DNA of 64,000 nucleotides from positions 1 to 64,000 of the forward strand of contig CAMEYM010000005.1 of assembly GCA_945947575.1 (NCBI GenBank), in the 5' to 3' direction. Within the stretch, counting starts at the first letter, position 1; each line of letters starts with the position of its first letter. Below, piece after piece: positions 8,215 through 17,045 of this stretch. The position numbers and the translations under genes are program-made. The DNA comes from Rhizobium sp. Q54. GTDB taxonomy: Bacteria > Pseudomonadota > Alphaproteobacteria > UBA2966 > CAIVPW01. The notes beneath the pieces are model-generated. The model saw only the letters and a list, made by a program, of their open reading frames with translations. It searched no databases and was not told the DNA's origin.

Positions 8215-9222
8215 ATGAGCGACGACACCATGCTCGCCATCGCCATCCGGACCCCCGGTGGACCGGAGGTCTTGGTGCCCGAGCGCCGTCCCGCGCCCGT
8301 CGCCGGCATCGGCGACGTGTTGATCCGGGTCAGCGCCGCCGGCGTGAACCGCCCCGACCTCCTGCAGCGCCAGGGCAAGTACCCGCCGCCGAAGGGCGCC
8401 TCCGACATCCTCGGCCTCGAAGTTGCAGGCACCGTTATCGCCTCCGGCCCGGGCGCCCACCGCTTCCGGCCGGGCGAACGCGTCTGCGCCCTGGTCAATG
8501 GCGGCGGCTACGCCGAGCTGTGCGCCGTGCCCGAGGGCCAGGTGATGCCGGTGCCCGCCGGACTCTCCGATGTCGAAGCTGCCGCACTCCCCGAAACCTT
8601 CTTTACCGTGTGGGCCAACGTCTTCGACGACGCCAAGCTGCTCGCCGGCGAGCGGCTGCTGGTGCACGGCGGTACGAGCGGCATCGGCACGACCGCCATC
8701 CAACTTGGCTCCGCCCTCGGCGCGACGGTGTTTGCCACCGCCGGCAGCGACGCCAAGGTGGACGCCTGTGTGCGTCTCGGCGCCACCCAGGCGTTCAACT
8801 ACCGCGCCGGCTCGTTCGCCGAAGCCGTGCTGGCCGCGACGGGCGGCGAGGGAGTGGACGTCGTGCTCGACATGGTCGGCGGCGCGTACCTCGCGCAGAA
8901 CCTGCGTGTGCTCCGCGCCAAGGGGCGCCTGGCGCTGATCGCCTTCCTCGGCGGCAGCAAGACCGAGGTCGACCTCCTGCCGGTCTTGCAGAAGCACCTG
9001 GTAGTCACGGGCTCGTTGATGCGACCCCGGACCGCCGCCGAGAAGGCCGCGATCGCTGCCCGGCTCGAGGCCCGGGTCTGGCCCCTCTTGGCGGCCCGCC
9101 GGATCCGCCCGGTGATCGATTCGACCTTCCCCCTGGCCGATGCGGCCAAGGCCCACGCCCGCCTCGAAGAGGGCGGACACGTTGGCAAAGTGGTATTGAC
9201 GCGGGACCCGCCTACCCCCTAG
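8215..9222 (+). CDS. NAD(P)H-quinone oxidoreductase, zinc-free MDR family (PIG3-like)
   Basis: 335 residues of the medium-chain dehydrogenase/reductase fold without the zinc ligands. Visible motifs are AAGVNRPDLLQRQGKYPPP, the LGLEVAGTV block, VNGGGYAE, ALPETFFTVWANVF, and the nucleotide-binding HGGTSGIGTTAIQL near residue 155. These are characteristic of the TP53I3/PIG3-type quinone oxidoreductases, which reduce quinones or related carbonyls with NADPH. It stands alone between terminators and trcR; 131 bases of leader hold no recognised regulatory element. Confidence 0.88.
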   Translation: MSDDTMLAIAIRTPGGPEVLVPERRPAPVAGIGDVLIRVSAAGVNRPDLLQRQGKYPPPKGASDILGLEVAGTVIASGPGAHRFRPGERVCALVNGGGYAELCAVPEGQVMPVPAGLSDVEAAALPETFFTVWANVFDDAKLLAGERLLVHGGTSGIGTTAIQLGSALGATVFATAGSDAKVDACVRLGATQAFNYRAGSFAEAVLAATGGEGVDVVLDMVGGAYLAQNLRVLRAKGRLALIAFLGGSKTEVDLLPVLQKHLVVTGSLMRPRTAAEKAAIAARLEARVWPLLAARRIRPVIDSTFPLADAAKAHARLEEGGHVGKVVLTRDPPTP

Positions 9223-9361
9223 AGCTTGTGTACGGGTTCGGATTAAGGGTGACCGTTTCGGTTGACCCCCGCGCCCGGCCCACACACCTTAGTTGACGAA
9301 CCGAGCACGCTGCCCGGCCCCGGGGCCGCTACGTGACGCCCGCCCCCAAGGAGAAGCATTC

Positions 9362-10018
9362 ATGGCGCTGCCGCTGATGCCCAAAGCCACCGCAGTCTGG
9401 TTGGTCGACAACACGTCGCTGACCTTTGATCAGGTTGCCGACTTCACCGGGTTGCACCCGCTTGAGGTCAAGGGCATTGCCGACGGCGAAGTTGCGGTCG
9501 GTCTTCAGGGCGTCGATCCGACTCTGTCGGGTCAGGTCACCCAGGAGGACATCCGCCGCTGCGAGGCCGACCCATCGGGCCGCCTCAACATGGTCGTCAC
9601 CAGCGTGCCGGCGCCCAAGGCGCGCACCAAGGGTCAGCGCTACACGCCGGTGTCCAAGCGCCAGGATCGCCCCGCCGCCATCCTTTGGCTGCTGCGCTAT
9701 CACCCGGAGCTTTCGGACGCGCAAGTGTCGCGCCTGGTCGGCACCACCAAGCCGACCATCGTCTCGGTGCGCGAGCGCACGCATTGGAACATCCAGCAGC
9801 TGAAGCCGAACGATCCGGTCAGCCTCGGCTTGTGCAGCCAGCAGGATCTCGACGACGCGCTGCATCGTGCGCGCGAGCGCGAGCGCCGCAAGGCCGATCG
9901 CACGCGCCGCGAGCAGGCGCGTGCGCAGCGCGCTGCCGACGGGGTGCCGGGCGAGACGCCGGACGCCGCCGCCGTTCCGGCCGACGATACTTCGCCGAAG
10001 GTCGAGGAGGGGGCTTAA
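9362..10018 (+). CDS. trcR: Cell-cycle transcriptional regulator TrcR (DUF1013)
   Basis: 218 residues starting MALPLMPKATAVWLVDNTSL, the conserved opening of DUF1013 proteins, with DFTGLHPLEVKGIADGE and a helix-turn-helix-like block (LLRYHPELSDAQVSRLVGTT) near 110-135. The C-terminal third is a basic, then acidic, low-complexity tail. The family is essentially confined to Alphaproteobacteria, where TrcR is described as a cell-cycle transcription regulator. The ATG at 9362 has AAGGAGAAG upstream; the longer frame from 9293 adds no conserved sequence. Confidence 0.88.
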   Translation: MALPLMPKATAVWLVDNTSLTFDQVADFTGLHPLEVKGIADGEVAVGLQGVDPTLSGQVTQEDIRRCEADPSGRLNMVVTSVPAPKARTKGQRYTPVSKRQDRPAAILWLLRYHPELSDAQVSRLVGTTKPTIVSVRERTHWNIQQLKPNDPVSLGLCSQQDLDDALHRARERERRKADRTRREQARAQRAADGVPGETPDAAAVPADDTSPKVEEGA

Positions 10019-10086
10019 GCCCCAGCGGGGCGCCGGGCGTTGCCCGCAAAGCGGGACGCCCGCGCGCCAGGCACAAAAAATCGCCG

Positions 10087-10254
10087 CTAGGCAGAGCCTG
10101 CGACGCCGGTGATCTGCTCTTTCAGCCGAAGTTTCAGCCGCTTCAACTCGTTGATCCGGGCATCGTCCGGGTCGTTCTTCGCGTACTCATGCTGGATTTC
10201 CGTATCGATCCGGCGATGCTCGGACCGCAGCGCATCGATGCCTCTGTTCTCCAT
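10087..10254 (-). CDS. Small DUF465/YdcH-like protein
   Basis: 55 codons that the usual length cut-off would miss. The product, from MENRGIDALRSEHRRIDTEI to KLRLKEQITGVAGSA, has the DUF465 pattern: a helical hairpin with L-x-x-EH-x-x-ID, an acidic turn (NDPDD) and INELKRLKLRLKEQI. Function of the family is unknown. A second DUF465 protein lies 630 bases away on the other strand, with the TIGR02444 gene between. Confidence 0.85.
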   Translation of the reverse strand: MENRGIDALRSEHRRIDTEIQHEYAKNDPDDARINELKRLKLRLKEQITGVAGSA

Positions 10255-10305
10255 CGTGCACAACCTCCAGAGTTGCAGACCTGGGTAGCGTACGCCTCCG
10301 AAATC

Positions 10306-10863
10306 CTATCCGCCACCTGCTTCGTTTCCCTGCCGGCGGCCTGGAAACGCGACCGCCAGGATGCGGGCCAGGTCGCGGTCGTCCTCGGGCGAAGGATCCA
10401 CCCGAAGTAAGGTGAAATACCGAGCAAAGCTGGTTGCCGCTTGGGCAATCGCCGCCTCGGAATTGACCGCCCGGGACGCCGGCCGGCCGATGATCTCGAC
10501 CAGCATCATCTGCTCGATGCTCTCGGCCTCGAGCTCAGCCTTGACGGTGTCGGCGCGCACAGATTCGCTCAGGTCCTTGGGCACCGGATCGACGCCCCGT
10601 TCGAGTACCTGGCGCGCGCTGCGCAGGGGCAACACGACGTCGCGCCGCCACGGTCCGACCGCGGCCACCGCGCGCAGCAGCTTGTCGTTGTCGAGCTCGC
10701 CGGCGCCCGTCGCTGCCGCCCAGGTGCACAGCAGCAGGATGTTGACGTCGATATCGGCGCGGGCGCGGTGGCGTTCCTGGATCGCCAGGCACGCGGCCGC
10801 GACACGGCTGTTTCCGTACAGGAGCACCGAGTATTCCCAGAATGGATTGGGCCGCATCGTCAT
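10306..10863 (-). CDS. TIGR02444 family protein (DUF2390)
   Basis: 185 residues. The start MTMRPNPFWEYSVLLYGNSR, then AAACLAIQERHRARADINILL-type sequence and the block LLLCTWAAATGAGELD with VGPWRRDVVLPLRSARQ, match the TIGR02444/DUF2390 family of proteobacterial proteins of unknown function. No membrane helix or signal is present, so it is probably cytoplasmic. It is divergent from the DUF465 gene at 10882, with only 18 bases between the two starts. Confidence 0.75.
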   Translation of the reverse strand: MTMRPNPFWEYSVLLYGNSRVAAACLAIQERHRARADIDVNILLLCTWAAATGAGELDNDKLLRAVAAVGPWRRDVVLPLRSARQVLERGVDPVPKDLSESVRADTVKAELEAESIEQMMLVEIIGRPASRAVNSEAAIAQAATSFARYFTLLRVDPSPEDDRDLARILAVAFPGRRQGNEAGGG

Positions 10864-10881
10864 GGCGTGTATCCTGCGTAC

Positions 10882-11112
10882 ATGATGACGCCGTCGGACA
10901 GCAACGCGTCCGGCCGCAAGGAGCTGCAACGCAAGCTCATCGAGTTGCGCGAGGAGCATCGCGACCTCGACCAAGCCATTGCAGCCATGAACGAGCCGGG
11001 CGGCGACAGCGCCAACCAGGTTCGCGTCCAACGCCTCAAGAAGCGCAAGCTCGCCCTCAAGGACCAGATTGCGCAGATCGAAAGCGCGCTCCTGCCGGAC
11101 ATTATTGCATAG
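10882..11112 (+). CDS. DUF465/YdcH-like small protein
   Basis: 76 residues, from MMTPSDSNASGRKELQRKLI, with the family core ELREEHRDLDQAIAAM, a polar loop and VQRLKKRKLALKDQIAQIE. The predicted structure is a two-helix hairpin. The function is not known. ATG at 10882 begins 18 bases from the divergent TIGR02444 gene. It is longer than the DUF465 protein at 10087 by an N-terminal leader and a longer loop. Confidence 0.85.
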   Translation: MMTPSDSNASGRKELQRKLIELREEHRDLDQAIAAMNEPGGDSANQVRVQRLKKRKLALKDQIAQIESALLPDIIA

Positions 11113-11181
11113 GCTGCGCGGCTTGCAGGCTGAGTGGGCGTCCCTATACTGCGCCCCCCAACGCTTGTGGGACCAACTAGA

Positions 11182-11667
11182 ATGACCAATCCCGTCGTCG
11201 GCATCGTCATGGGCAGCCAGTCCGACTGGCCCACCCTGAAGCATGCCCAAGAGACCCTGAAGACGCTCGGCATCGCCAGCGAGGCCAAGGTGCTGTCCGC
11301 GCATCGCCAGCCGGTGGCGCTCGAGAAGTGGGTGACCGGTCTGGAAGCGCGCGGCTTCAAAGTGGTCATCGCCGGTGCCGGCATGGCCGCCGCGTTGCCG
11401 GGTGTGGTTGCGGCCAGGACGCGCCTCCCTGTGCTGGGCGTTCCGATGGAAAGCAAGCTCGACGGACTCGATAGCATCTTGTCGATGGTGCAGATGCCCG
11501 CCGGCATCCCCGTCGGCACCCTTGCCGTAGGCCGCGCCGGTGCCGTCAACGCGGCACTGCTCTCGGCTGCGATCCTCGCGCTCAGCGATCCGAAGATCGC
11601 AACCAGCCTGAACGAATTCCGCGCCAAGCAGTCCAACGCATCGGAAACGCCCCAGGACCCTGCGTAG
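11182..11667 (+). CDS. purE: N5-carboxyaminoimidazole ribonucleotide mutase PurE
   Basis: 161 residues, normal class I PurE length. It has the phosphate-binding [10 protein letters not shown], the catalytic VLSAHRQP and [24 protein letters not shown], and the [18 protein letters not shown] block. PurE converts N5-CAIR to CAIR in purine synthesis. Its usual partner purK is not adjacent in this window. The last 86 bases overlap the 3' end of the convergent coq9 gene. Confidence 0.95.
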   Translation: MTNPVVGIVMGSQSDWPTLKHAQETLKTLGIASEAKVLSAHRQPVALEKWVTGLEARGFKVVIAGAGMAAALPGVVAARTRLPVLGVPMESKLDGLDSILSMVQMPAGIPVGTLAVGRAGAVNAALLSAAILALSDPKIATSLNEFRAKQSNASETPQDPA

Positions 11668-12343
11668 CGACGGCGCCGGCGCCGCGGATCACCGCGCGCG
11701 CCACGCTGAAGCTGTTGGTCGCCAGCGACTCGACGGCTGCCTGGGCACGCGCCTTGGTCTTGCCGAAGGTGGCGATGTCCTTCAGGCGCCGGCCGAGGAA
11801 CGCCCACGTCTCCGTGGACCCATCGTTTTCATCGCTGAGCCACACGAGCACCGTCGCCGCGTAGATCGCGCCGAGACTGGCGCGCTTGGTGTACCAGCTG
11901 AAATCGAGCGATTGATCGCCGACCGCGCGCCAGATCGCGTCCGTCGTCCGACCGAGGCTGCGCGCGCCGGAGCCGAAGTTCACCGGCAACGCGTGAAATG
12001 CGACGGCCCGCGCTGCGGCGCGACGGCTTCCGTTCGCGTCCGCCATCGCCTCAATGCGCAGACGTACCGCAAGGGCGACGCGCTGGCCGACCCGCAGCTC
12101 GGGGAGGTCGTGGCGCGCGAGGTCCTCGACCATGCGCCGGTCGCACCAGCGGTGAAACTCCTCGACCAGGCTGCGTGCACCGCGCGGGAACGCGCGGGCC
12201 GCGAGCGGGGCATCGATACCGGCCGCCGCGATGGCGTGGTCCAGGACGGCGTCCGTCCAACCATGCTCGCCCGCCTCGGTGACGGCCGCAGCGACGACGG
12301 CGTCGCACGCCGTCTCAAGCCGATCGAGCGGCGCGCGCTTCAT
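11582..12343 (-). CDS. COQ9 family ubiquinone biosynthesis protein
   Basis: 253 residues of all-helical, TetR-like fold. The C-terminal half has the COQ9 hallmark [22 protein letters not shown] followed by [22 protein letters not shown]9 binds lipids and delivers the quinone intermediate to COQ7 in mitochondria; the alphaproteobacterial members are presumed to do the same. It overlaps def upstream by four bases (ATGA), so the two are translationally coupled. The 3' end overlaps purE on the other strand by 86 bases. Confidence 0.88.
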   Translation of the reverse strand: MKRAPLDRLETACDAVVAAAVTEAGEHGWTDAVLDHAIAAAGIDAPLAARAFPRGARSLVEEFHRWCDRRMVEDLARHDLPELRVGQRVALAVRLRIEAMADANGSRRAAARAVAFHALPVNFGSGARSLGRTTDAIWRAVGDQSLDFSWYTKRASLGAIYAATVLVWLSDENDGSTETWAFLGRRLKDIATFGKTKARAQAAVESLATNSFSVARAVIRGAGAVATQGPGAFPMRWTAWRGIRSGWLRSSDR

Positions 12344-12900
12344 TCGGCGTGCGCCTCGTCGCCCGTCTCGGTCCCTTGGCCCAGGAACCGCTCGAATTCC
12401 GACTCGAACACCAACAGGCCGAGATCCTTCATGCGCTGCGGATAAAGGACGCCGTCGAGGTGATCGACCTCGTGCTGCACGACGCGCGCGTGGTAGCCCG
12501 ACACGGTGCGGTCGATCTTCTCGCCGCTCGGCGTCACGCCGCGATAGCGGATCTTGGTGTAGCGCGGCACCACGCCGCGCAGGCCGGGCACCGACAGGCA
12601 GCCCTCCCAGCCTTCGTCCATCTCCTCGCCGAGGGCCGTGATCTCGGGGTTGATCAGCGCCAGCACCGGCCCGTTCGGGCCCTCCGGCTGCTTGGGGTCG
12701 TCCGGCGGCGGCCGGAACACGACGATGCGCTTGTTGATGTGCACCTGGGTCGCGGCGAGGCCGCGGCCGTCGGCGTCATCCATGGTCTCGATCATGTCGG
12801 CGACCACGCGCTTGATCTCGGGCGAAGTCGGATCAGCGACCGGCTCTGCCGGCCGCATCAGTACCGGGTGCCCCATCCGCGCGATCTTGAGGATGGCCAT
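12340..12900 (-). CDS. def: Peptide deformylase
   Basis: 186 residues with all three catalytic motifs: GRGLAATQV (motif I, GxGLAAxQ), EGCLSVPG (motif II, metal-binding Cys) and QHEVDHLDG (motif III, HExxH). It removes the N-formyl group from nascent proteins using Fe2+. It sits between pntB upstream (7 bases) and coq9 downstream (4-base overlap). It is therefore probably the fourth gene of a pntAA-pntAB-pntB-def-coq9 transcript. Confidence 0.95.
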   Translation of the reverse strand: MAILKIARMGHPVLMRPAEPVADPTSPEIKRVVADMIETMDDADGRGLAATQVHINKRIVVFRPPPDDPKQPEGPNGPVLALINPEITALGEEMDEGWEGCLSVPGLRGVVPRYTKIRYRGVTPSGEKIDRTVSGYHARVVQHEVDHLDGVLYPQRMKDLGLLVFESEFERFLGQGTETGDEAHAE

Positions 12901-12907
12901 GCGCGCC

Positions 12908-14296
12908 TCAGAGTTCCTTGCCGATGTCCTGCATCATCTTCTTGGCGTCGGCGAGCAGCATCATCGTATTCGGCGAATAGAATAGCTCGTTGTCGATTCC
13001 GGCATAGCCCACGCCTTTCATCGAGCGCTTGATGAACAGGACGGTCTTGGCCTTGTCGACCTCCAGGATCGGCATGCCAAAGATCGGGCTCTTGGGATCG
13101 TTCTTGGCGGCCGGATTGGTGACGTCGTTGGCGCCGATGACGATGGCCACATCCGTGTTGGAGAAGTCTGGGTTGATCTCCTCCAACTCGTGGACGTCCT
13201 CGTAGGGGACATTCGCCTCGGCCAGCAGCACGTTCATGTGGCCGGGCATGCGTCCCGCGACGGGATGGATGCCATAGCGCACTTTGATGCCCTGGGACTT
13301 CAGCTTCTCGGCGACCTCGGCGAGGACGTGCTGGGCCTGCGCCACCGCCATGCCGTAGCCGGGCACGATCACCACCGATCCGGCGTTCCGCAGCAGGAAC
13401 GCGGCGTCCTCGGCCGAGCCTTCTTTGTGCGGCTTATCGGTCTTCGACCTCGCCGTCGTGGCGACGGCGCCGAAGCCTCCCAGGATGACGGAGATGAACG
13501 AGCGGTTCATCGCCTTGCACATGATGTAGCTGAGGATGGCGCCCGACGAGCCGACCAGTGCGCCGGTGACGATCAGCGCCGAGTTCCCCAGTGTGAAGCC
13601 GATGCCGGCCGCGGCCCAACCCGAATAGGAGTTGAGCATCGAGATCACCACCGGCATGTCGGCGCCGCCGATCGGGATGATCAGCAGGATGCCGATGGCG
13701 AAGGCGAGCCCGGTGAAGATCCAGAACCACTGCGGATCGGGAGTCTGGGCGAACATCGCGATCAGCACGGCGATGACCACGCCGATGGCGAGGTTGAGCC
13801 AGTGCTGCCCGGGGAACATGACGGGATCACCCGACAGCAGGCCCGCCAGCTTCGCGAACGCCACAATGGAGCCCGAGAACGTGATGGCGCCGATGACCAC
13901 GCCCAACGCCATCTCGATGCGGCTCGCCATCTTGATGGCGCCACTCTCGTCGACGATGCCGAACGAGTCCGGACTCAAGAACGCGGCGGCGGCGACCAGC
14001 ACGGCGGCCATGCCGACCAGGCTGTGGAAGCCGGCGATCAGCTCCGGCATCGCCGTCATCTGAATGCGGCGGGCGATGATCGTGCCGATGATGCCGCCGA
14101 CCGCGATGGCGGCGAGGATGCCGCCGTAGGAGACGATGCTTGGATCGAGCACGGTCGTGCCGATGGCGATCGCCATGCCGGCGATGCCCATCATGTTGCC
14201 GCGGCGCGCAGCACCAGGCGACGACAGCCCGCGCAGCGCCAGGATGAACAGGACCGAGGCGACGAGGTAGGCGAGGGCGGTGAGGTTCGCGGACAC
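12908..14296 (-). CDS. pntB: NAD(P) transhydrogenase subunit beta
   Basis: 462 residues: about nine hydrophobic segments, then the NADP-binding dIII domain with VPGYGMAVAQAQH near 320, GRMPGHMNVLLAEA and the GANDVTNPAA loop. The start is a GTG at 14296 directly after the pntAB stop. The complex couples proton entry to hydride transfer from NADH to NADP+. It is the last of the three-gene split transhydrogenase. Confidence 0.95.
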   Translation of the reverse strand: MSANLTALAYLVASVLFILALRGLSSPGAARRGNMMGIAGMAIAIGTTVLDPSIVSYGGILAAIAVGGIIGTIIARRIQMTAMPELIAGFHSLVGMAAVLVAAAAFLSPDSFGIVDESGAIKMASRIEMALGVVIGAITFSGSIVAFAKLAGLLSGDPVMFPGQHWLNLAIGVVIAVLIAMFAQTPDPQWFWIFTGLAFAIGILLIIPIGGADMPVVISMLNSYSGWAAAGIGFTLGNSALIVTGALVGSSGAILSYIMCKAMNRSFISVILGGFGAVATTARSKTDKPHKEGSAEDAAFLLRNAGSVVIVPGYGMAVAQAQHVLAEVAEKLKSQGIKVRYGIHPVAGRMPGHMNVLLAEANVPYEDVHELEEINPDFSNTDVAIVIGANDVTNPAAKNDPKSPIFGMPILEVDKAKTVLFIKRSMKGVGYAGIDNELFYSPNTMMLLADAKKMMQDIGKEL

Positions 14297-14587
14297 TTAC
14301 TTCTTCTTTCCGCGGAACATGCTGAGCATGCGCTGCGTCACCACGAAGCCGCCGAAGATGTTCACCGCCGCAAGCGTGATGGCGGCGAGGCCGAGCACCT
14401 TGGCGGCGCTGAAGTCGGCCGGGCCGGCCGCCATCAGGGCGCCAACCACGATGACGCTCGAGATGGCGTTGGTGATGGCCATCAGCGGCGTGTGCAGGGC
14501 GGGCGTCACGCTCCAGATGACGTAGTAGCCGACGAAGATCGCCAGCACGAAGATCGAGAGCTGCCAGATGAGCGGATCGACTTCCAT
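14297..14587 (-). CDS. pntAB: NAD(P) transhydrogenase, membrane part of the alpha subunit
   Basis: 96 residues containing four hydrophobic helices (LSIFVLAIFVGYYVIW, TPLMAITNAISSVIVVGAL, a third in AAKVLGLAAITLAAVNIFGGF). This is the small membrane (dII) piece that is fused to PntAA in E. coli but separate in Rhodospirillum-type organisms. Seven bases separate it from pntAA, and its stop abuts the pntB start. Confidence 0.93.
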   Translation of the reverse strand: MEVDPLIWQLSIFVLAIFVGYYVIWSVTPALHTPLMAITNAISSVIVVGALMAAGPADFSAAKVLGLAAITLAAVNIFGGFVVTQRMLSMFRGKKK

Positions 14588-14594
14588 GAGCGTG

Positions 14595-15761
14595 CTAGTC
14601 CTTGGCCTTCTTGAGCGAGTCGTGGACGATGGCGCCGTCGCGGGTGAGCAGCGCGCCCTTCACGATCTCGTCGTCCCAGTTGATCTTGAGTCCGCCGGCC
14701 TTGTCGGCGAGCGGCGTCAGGAAGTTCAGCAGGTTGCGCGCGTACAGCGCCGAGGCGTCGACGGCCAGCCGGCTCGGCACGTTGATATGGCCGATGACGC
14801 GCACGCCGTTGATCTCGACGACCTCGCCGGCCTTGGAGCCCTCGACGTTGCCGCCGTGCTCGACGGCGAGATCGAGGATCACGGAGCCCGCGCGCATGCC
14901 GCGGATCATCTCGGCGGTGATGAGGATCGGCGCCTTGCGCCCCGGAATGAGCGCCGTGGTGATGGCGATGTCCTGCTTCTTCAGGTGCTCGCCGATGACC
15001 GCGGCCTGTTTGGCGGCCTGATCCTTGTCGAGTTCCTTGGCGTAGCCGGTCTTGGCCGCGGCGTCCGCCACTCCTTCGGGCGAAATGAACGTCGCGCCGA
15101 GGCTTTCGACCTGCTCCTTGGTGGCCGCGCGCACGTCCGTCGCCGAGGTGACGGCGCCAAGGCGGCGCGCCGTGGCGATGGCCTGTAGGCCGGCGACGCC
15201 GGCGCCGAGGATGAAGATCTTGGCGGGCGCCACGGTGCCGGCCGCCGTCATCATCAGTGGAATGGCGCGGCCGAACTCGGCGGTGGCGTCGAGCACGGCC
15301 TTGTAGCCGGCCAGGTTCGACTGCGACGACAGCGCATCCATGCTCTGGGCGCGGCTGATGCGCGGGATCATCTCCATCGCCATCGCCGTGACGCCGGCGC
15401 TGGCGTAGGACGCGGCCTGCGAGGGGTGTCCGAGGGGATCGAGCAGACCGAGCAGGATCGCGCCGCGCGGCACGTTCGCAAGCTCGTCGTTGCCCTCCGA
15501 CCTCTCGAGCGGCCGCTGCACCTTGAGCACGAGACCTGCGTCCTTGTAGGTCGCAGCGGTGTCGTTCGCGATGGTCGCGCCCGCGCCGCGATAGGAGTCG
15601 TCGCTGATGCTGGCGCCGGCCCCCGCGCCCTGCTCGACGGTCACCGCGAAGCCGAGGCCGACGAGCTTCTTCACCGTCTCCGCTGTCGCGGCGACGCGGC
15701 GCTCATGCGGCCGGCGCTCCTTCGGAATCGCTACTTTGAGCGATGCAGCCAAGACCCTCAC
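14595..15761 (-). CDS. pntAA: NAD(P) transhydrogenase subunit alpha, soluble NAD(H)-binding part
   Basis: 388 residues related to alanine dehydrogenase. Motifs are IPKERRPHERRVAATAETV at the N-terminus, AGYKAVLDATAEFGRAIPLM, and the Rossmann GAGVAGLQAIATARRLGA near 180. It binds NAD(H) as domain I of the proton-translocating transhydrogenase. The start is taken as the GTG at 15761, which places the conserved KVAIPKE 8 residues in. It is the first gene of the operon that continues through pntAB, pntB, def and coq9. Confidence 0.94.
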   Translation of the reverse strand: MRVLAASLKVAIPKERRPHERRVAATAETVKKLVGLGFAVTVEQGAGAGASISDDSYRGAGATIANDTAATYKDAGLVLKVQRPLERSEGNDELANVPRGAILLGLLDPLGHPSQAASYASAGVTAMAMEMIPRISRAQSMDALSSQSNLAGYKAVLDATAEFGRAIPLMMTAAGTVAPAKIFILGAGVAGLQAIATARRLGAVTSATDVRAATKEQVESLGATFISPEGVADAAAKTGYAKELDKDQAAKQAAVIGEHLKKQDIAITTALIPGRKAPILITAEMIRGMRAGSVILDLAVEHGGNVEGSKAGEVVEINGVRVIGHINVPSRLAVDASALYARNLLNFLTPLADKAGGLKINWDDEIVKGALLTRDGAIVHDSLKKAKD

Positions 15762-15839
15762 TCCTGGAAAAAAGGGCGGGTCTCGGCCGCCGCCGGCCCC
15801 GCCAAAAGAGGCGGCACTATAGCAAAGAGGTCCGGCGGT

Positions 15840-17045
15840 TCAACGCGGCGGCGCGGTGCCCGGCAGGCGTATGCGAGGGGTGCGGCCTACCGCTCGCGGC
15901 AGGGCGATCAGCCACGTGGCGGCGTTGAGTAGGGCGATGGCCAGGGGCATGGCCAGGGCCGAGTGCGTCATTAGGACGCCGACGGCCTGGGCGACGGCGG
16001 CGCCTGTGAGGAGTTGGAGGAAGCTCAGCGTCCCGCTGGCCGCACCGGCGGCCTCCGGTACGGCGGCGATCGCGCCGGCCTGAGCATTCGGCTGCACCAC
16101 GCCGATGCCGAGCCCGACGAAGCCGCACGGCACCGCAATCGCCCACAGGTGCCACCAACCACCGAGCAGCAGCAGCGCCATGACCAAGCTGGCCAACGCA
16201 GCGATCGAGGCGCCGGCGAGGACCATCCGGTCGATGCTGTGGCGCGCGCCGAAGCGCGCTGACAGCAGCCCGCCCACGGCGTAACCGATGCCGCCGGCGA
16301 TGAACACGAGTCCGTACGCACGGGCGGGCAATTCCAGCACCGTGACGATCATGTGCGGCGCCCCGGCTATGAACGCAAAGAACGCGCCCATGCTGAGCGC
16401 CGACTGCAACGCGTACAGCCGGAACATCGGCTGACGCAGCGGCGCCCACGTATCCGCTCGGACTGGTCCAACCTCCGGCCTGCTTTCGCGCAACGTCACG
16501 AGCGTGACCGCCAGCATCCCCGCACCGATCGCGGCAATGCCGAGGAAGTTGGCGCGCCAACCGAACGCGTCGCTGATGAATCCACCTGCGACCGCGGCCG
16601 CCATCGGCACCAGCGCCATCGCCATCCCGACGATGGAGAGCGCGCGCACCGCGCCAGCAGCGCCGTAGACATCCTGCACGATGGCGCGGGCAGTGGCTCC
16701 CGACGCGGCACCGGCCGCCTGGATGACGCGGCCGAGGATCAGGACAGGCAAGGTCGGCGCCAGCCAGCACAGGACGCTGCCGGCGATGAAGACGCCGAGG
16801 CCCGCGAACGCCACCGGCCGCCGCCCGAAGCGGTCCGAGGCCGGGCCCCAAGCAAGCGTCGCCACCGCCATCGCGAAGAAGGACAAGCTGACGGCGAGTT
16901 GCACGGTCGAAACACCGGCGCCGAATGTTTCCTGCACTGCCGGCAGCGCCGGCAGCATCAGCTGCGTCGCGGCCGGTCCCGCGGCGATGTACGCCGCCAG
17001 GAATCCCAGCAATAGGGCCGACGGCTGCGGGGCGGCGCGACTCAA
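15840..17045 (-). CDS. MFS multidrug exporter, Bcr/CflA type
   Basis: 401 residues with twelve predicted membrane helices. The loop 2-3 motif GPASDRFGRRPVAFAGLGVF and the drug/H+ antiporter motif RVIQAAGAASGATARAIVQD identify the Bcr/CflA group of proton-driven exporters. Its ATG overlaps the TGA of the upstream acyltransferase-like gene by four bases, so they are translationally coupled. That coupling hints that it may export a product of that enzyme, but this is inference only. Confidence 0.85.
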   Translation of the reverse strand: MSRAAPQPSALLLGFLAAYIAAGPAATQLMLPALPAVQETFGAGVSTVQLAVSLSFFAMAVATLAWGPASDRFGRRPVAFAGLGVFIAGSVLCWLAPTLPVLILGRVIQAAGAASGATARAIVQDVYGAAGAVRALSIVGMAMALVPMAAAVAGGFISDAFGWRANFLGIAAIGAGMLAVTLVTLRESRPEVGPVRADTWAPLRQPMFRLYALQSALSMGAFFAFIAGAPHMIVTVLELPARAYGLVFIAGGIGYAVGGLLSARFGARHSIDRMVLAGASIAALASLVMALLLLGGWWHLWAIAVPCGFVGLGIGVVQPNAQAGAIAAVPEAAGAASGTLSFLQLLTGAAVAQAVGVLMTHSALAMPLAIALLNAATWLIALPRAVGRTPRIRLPGTAPPR

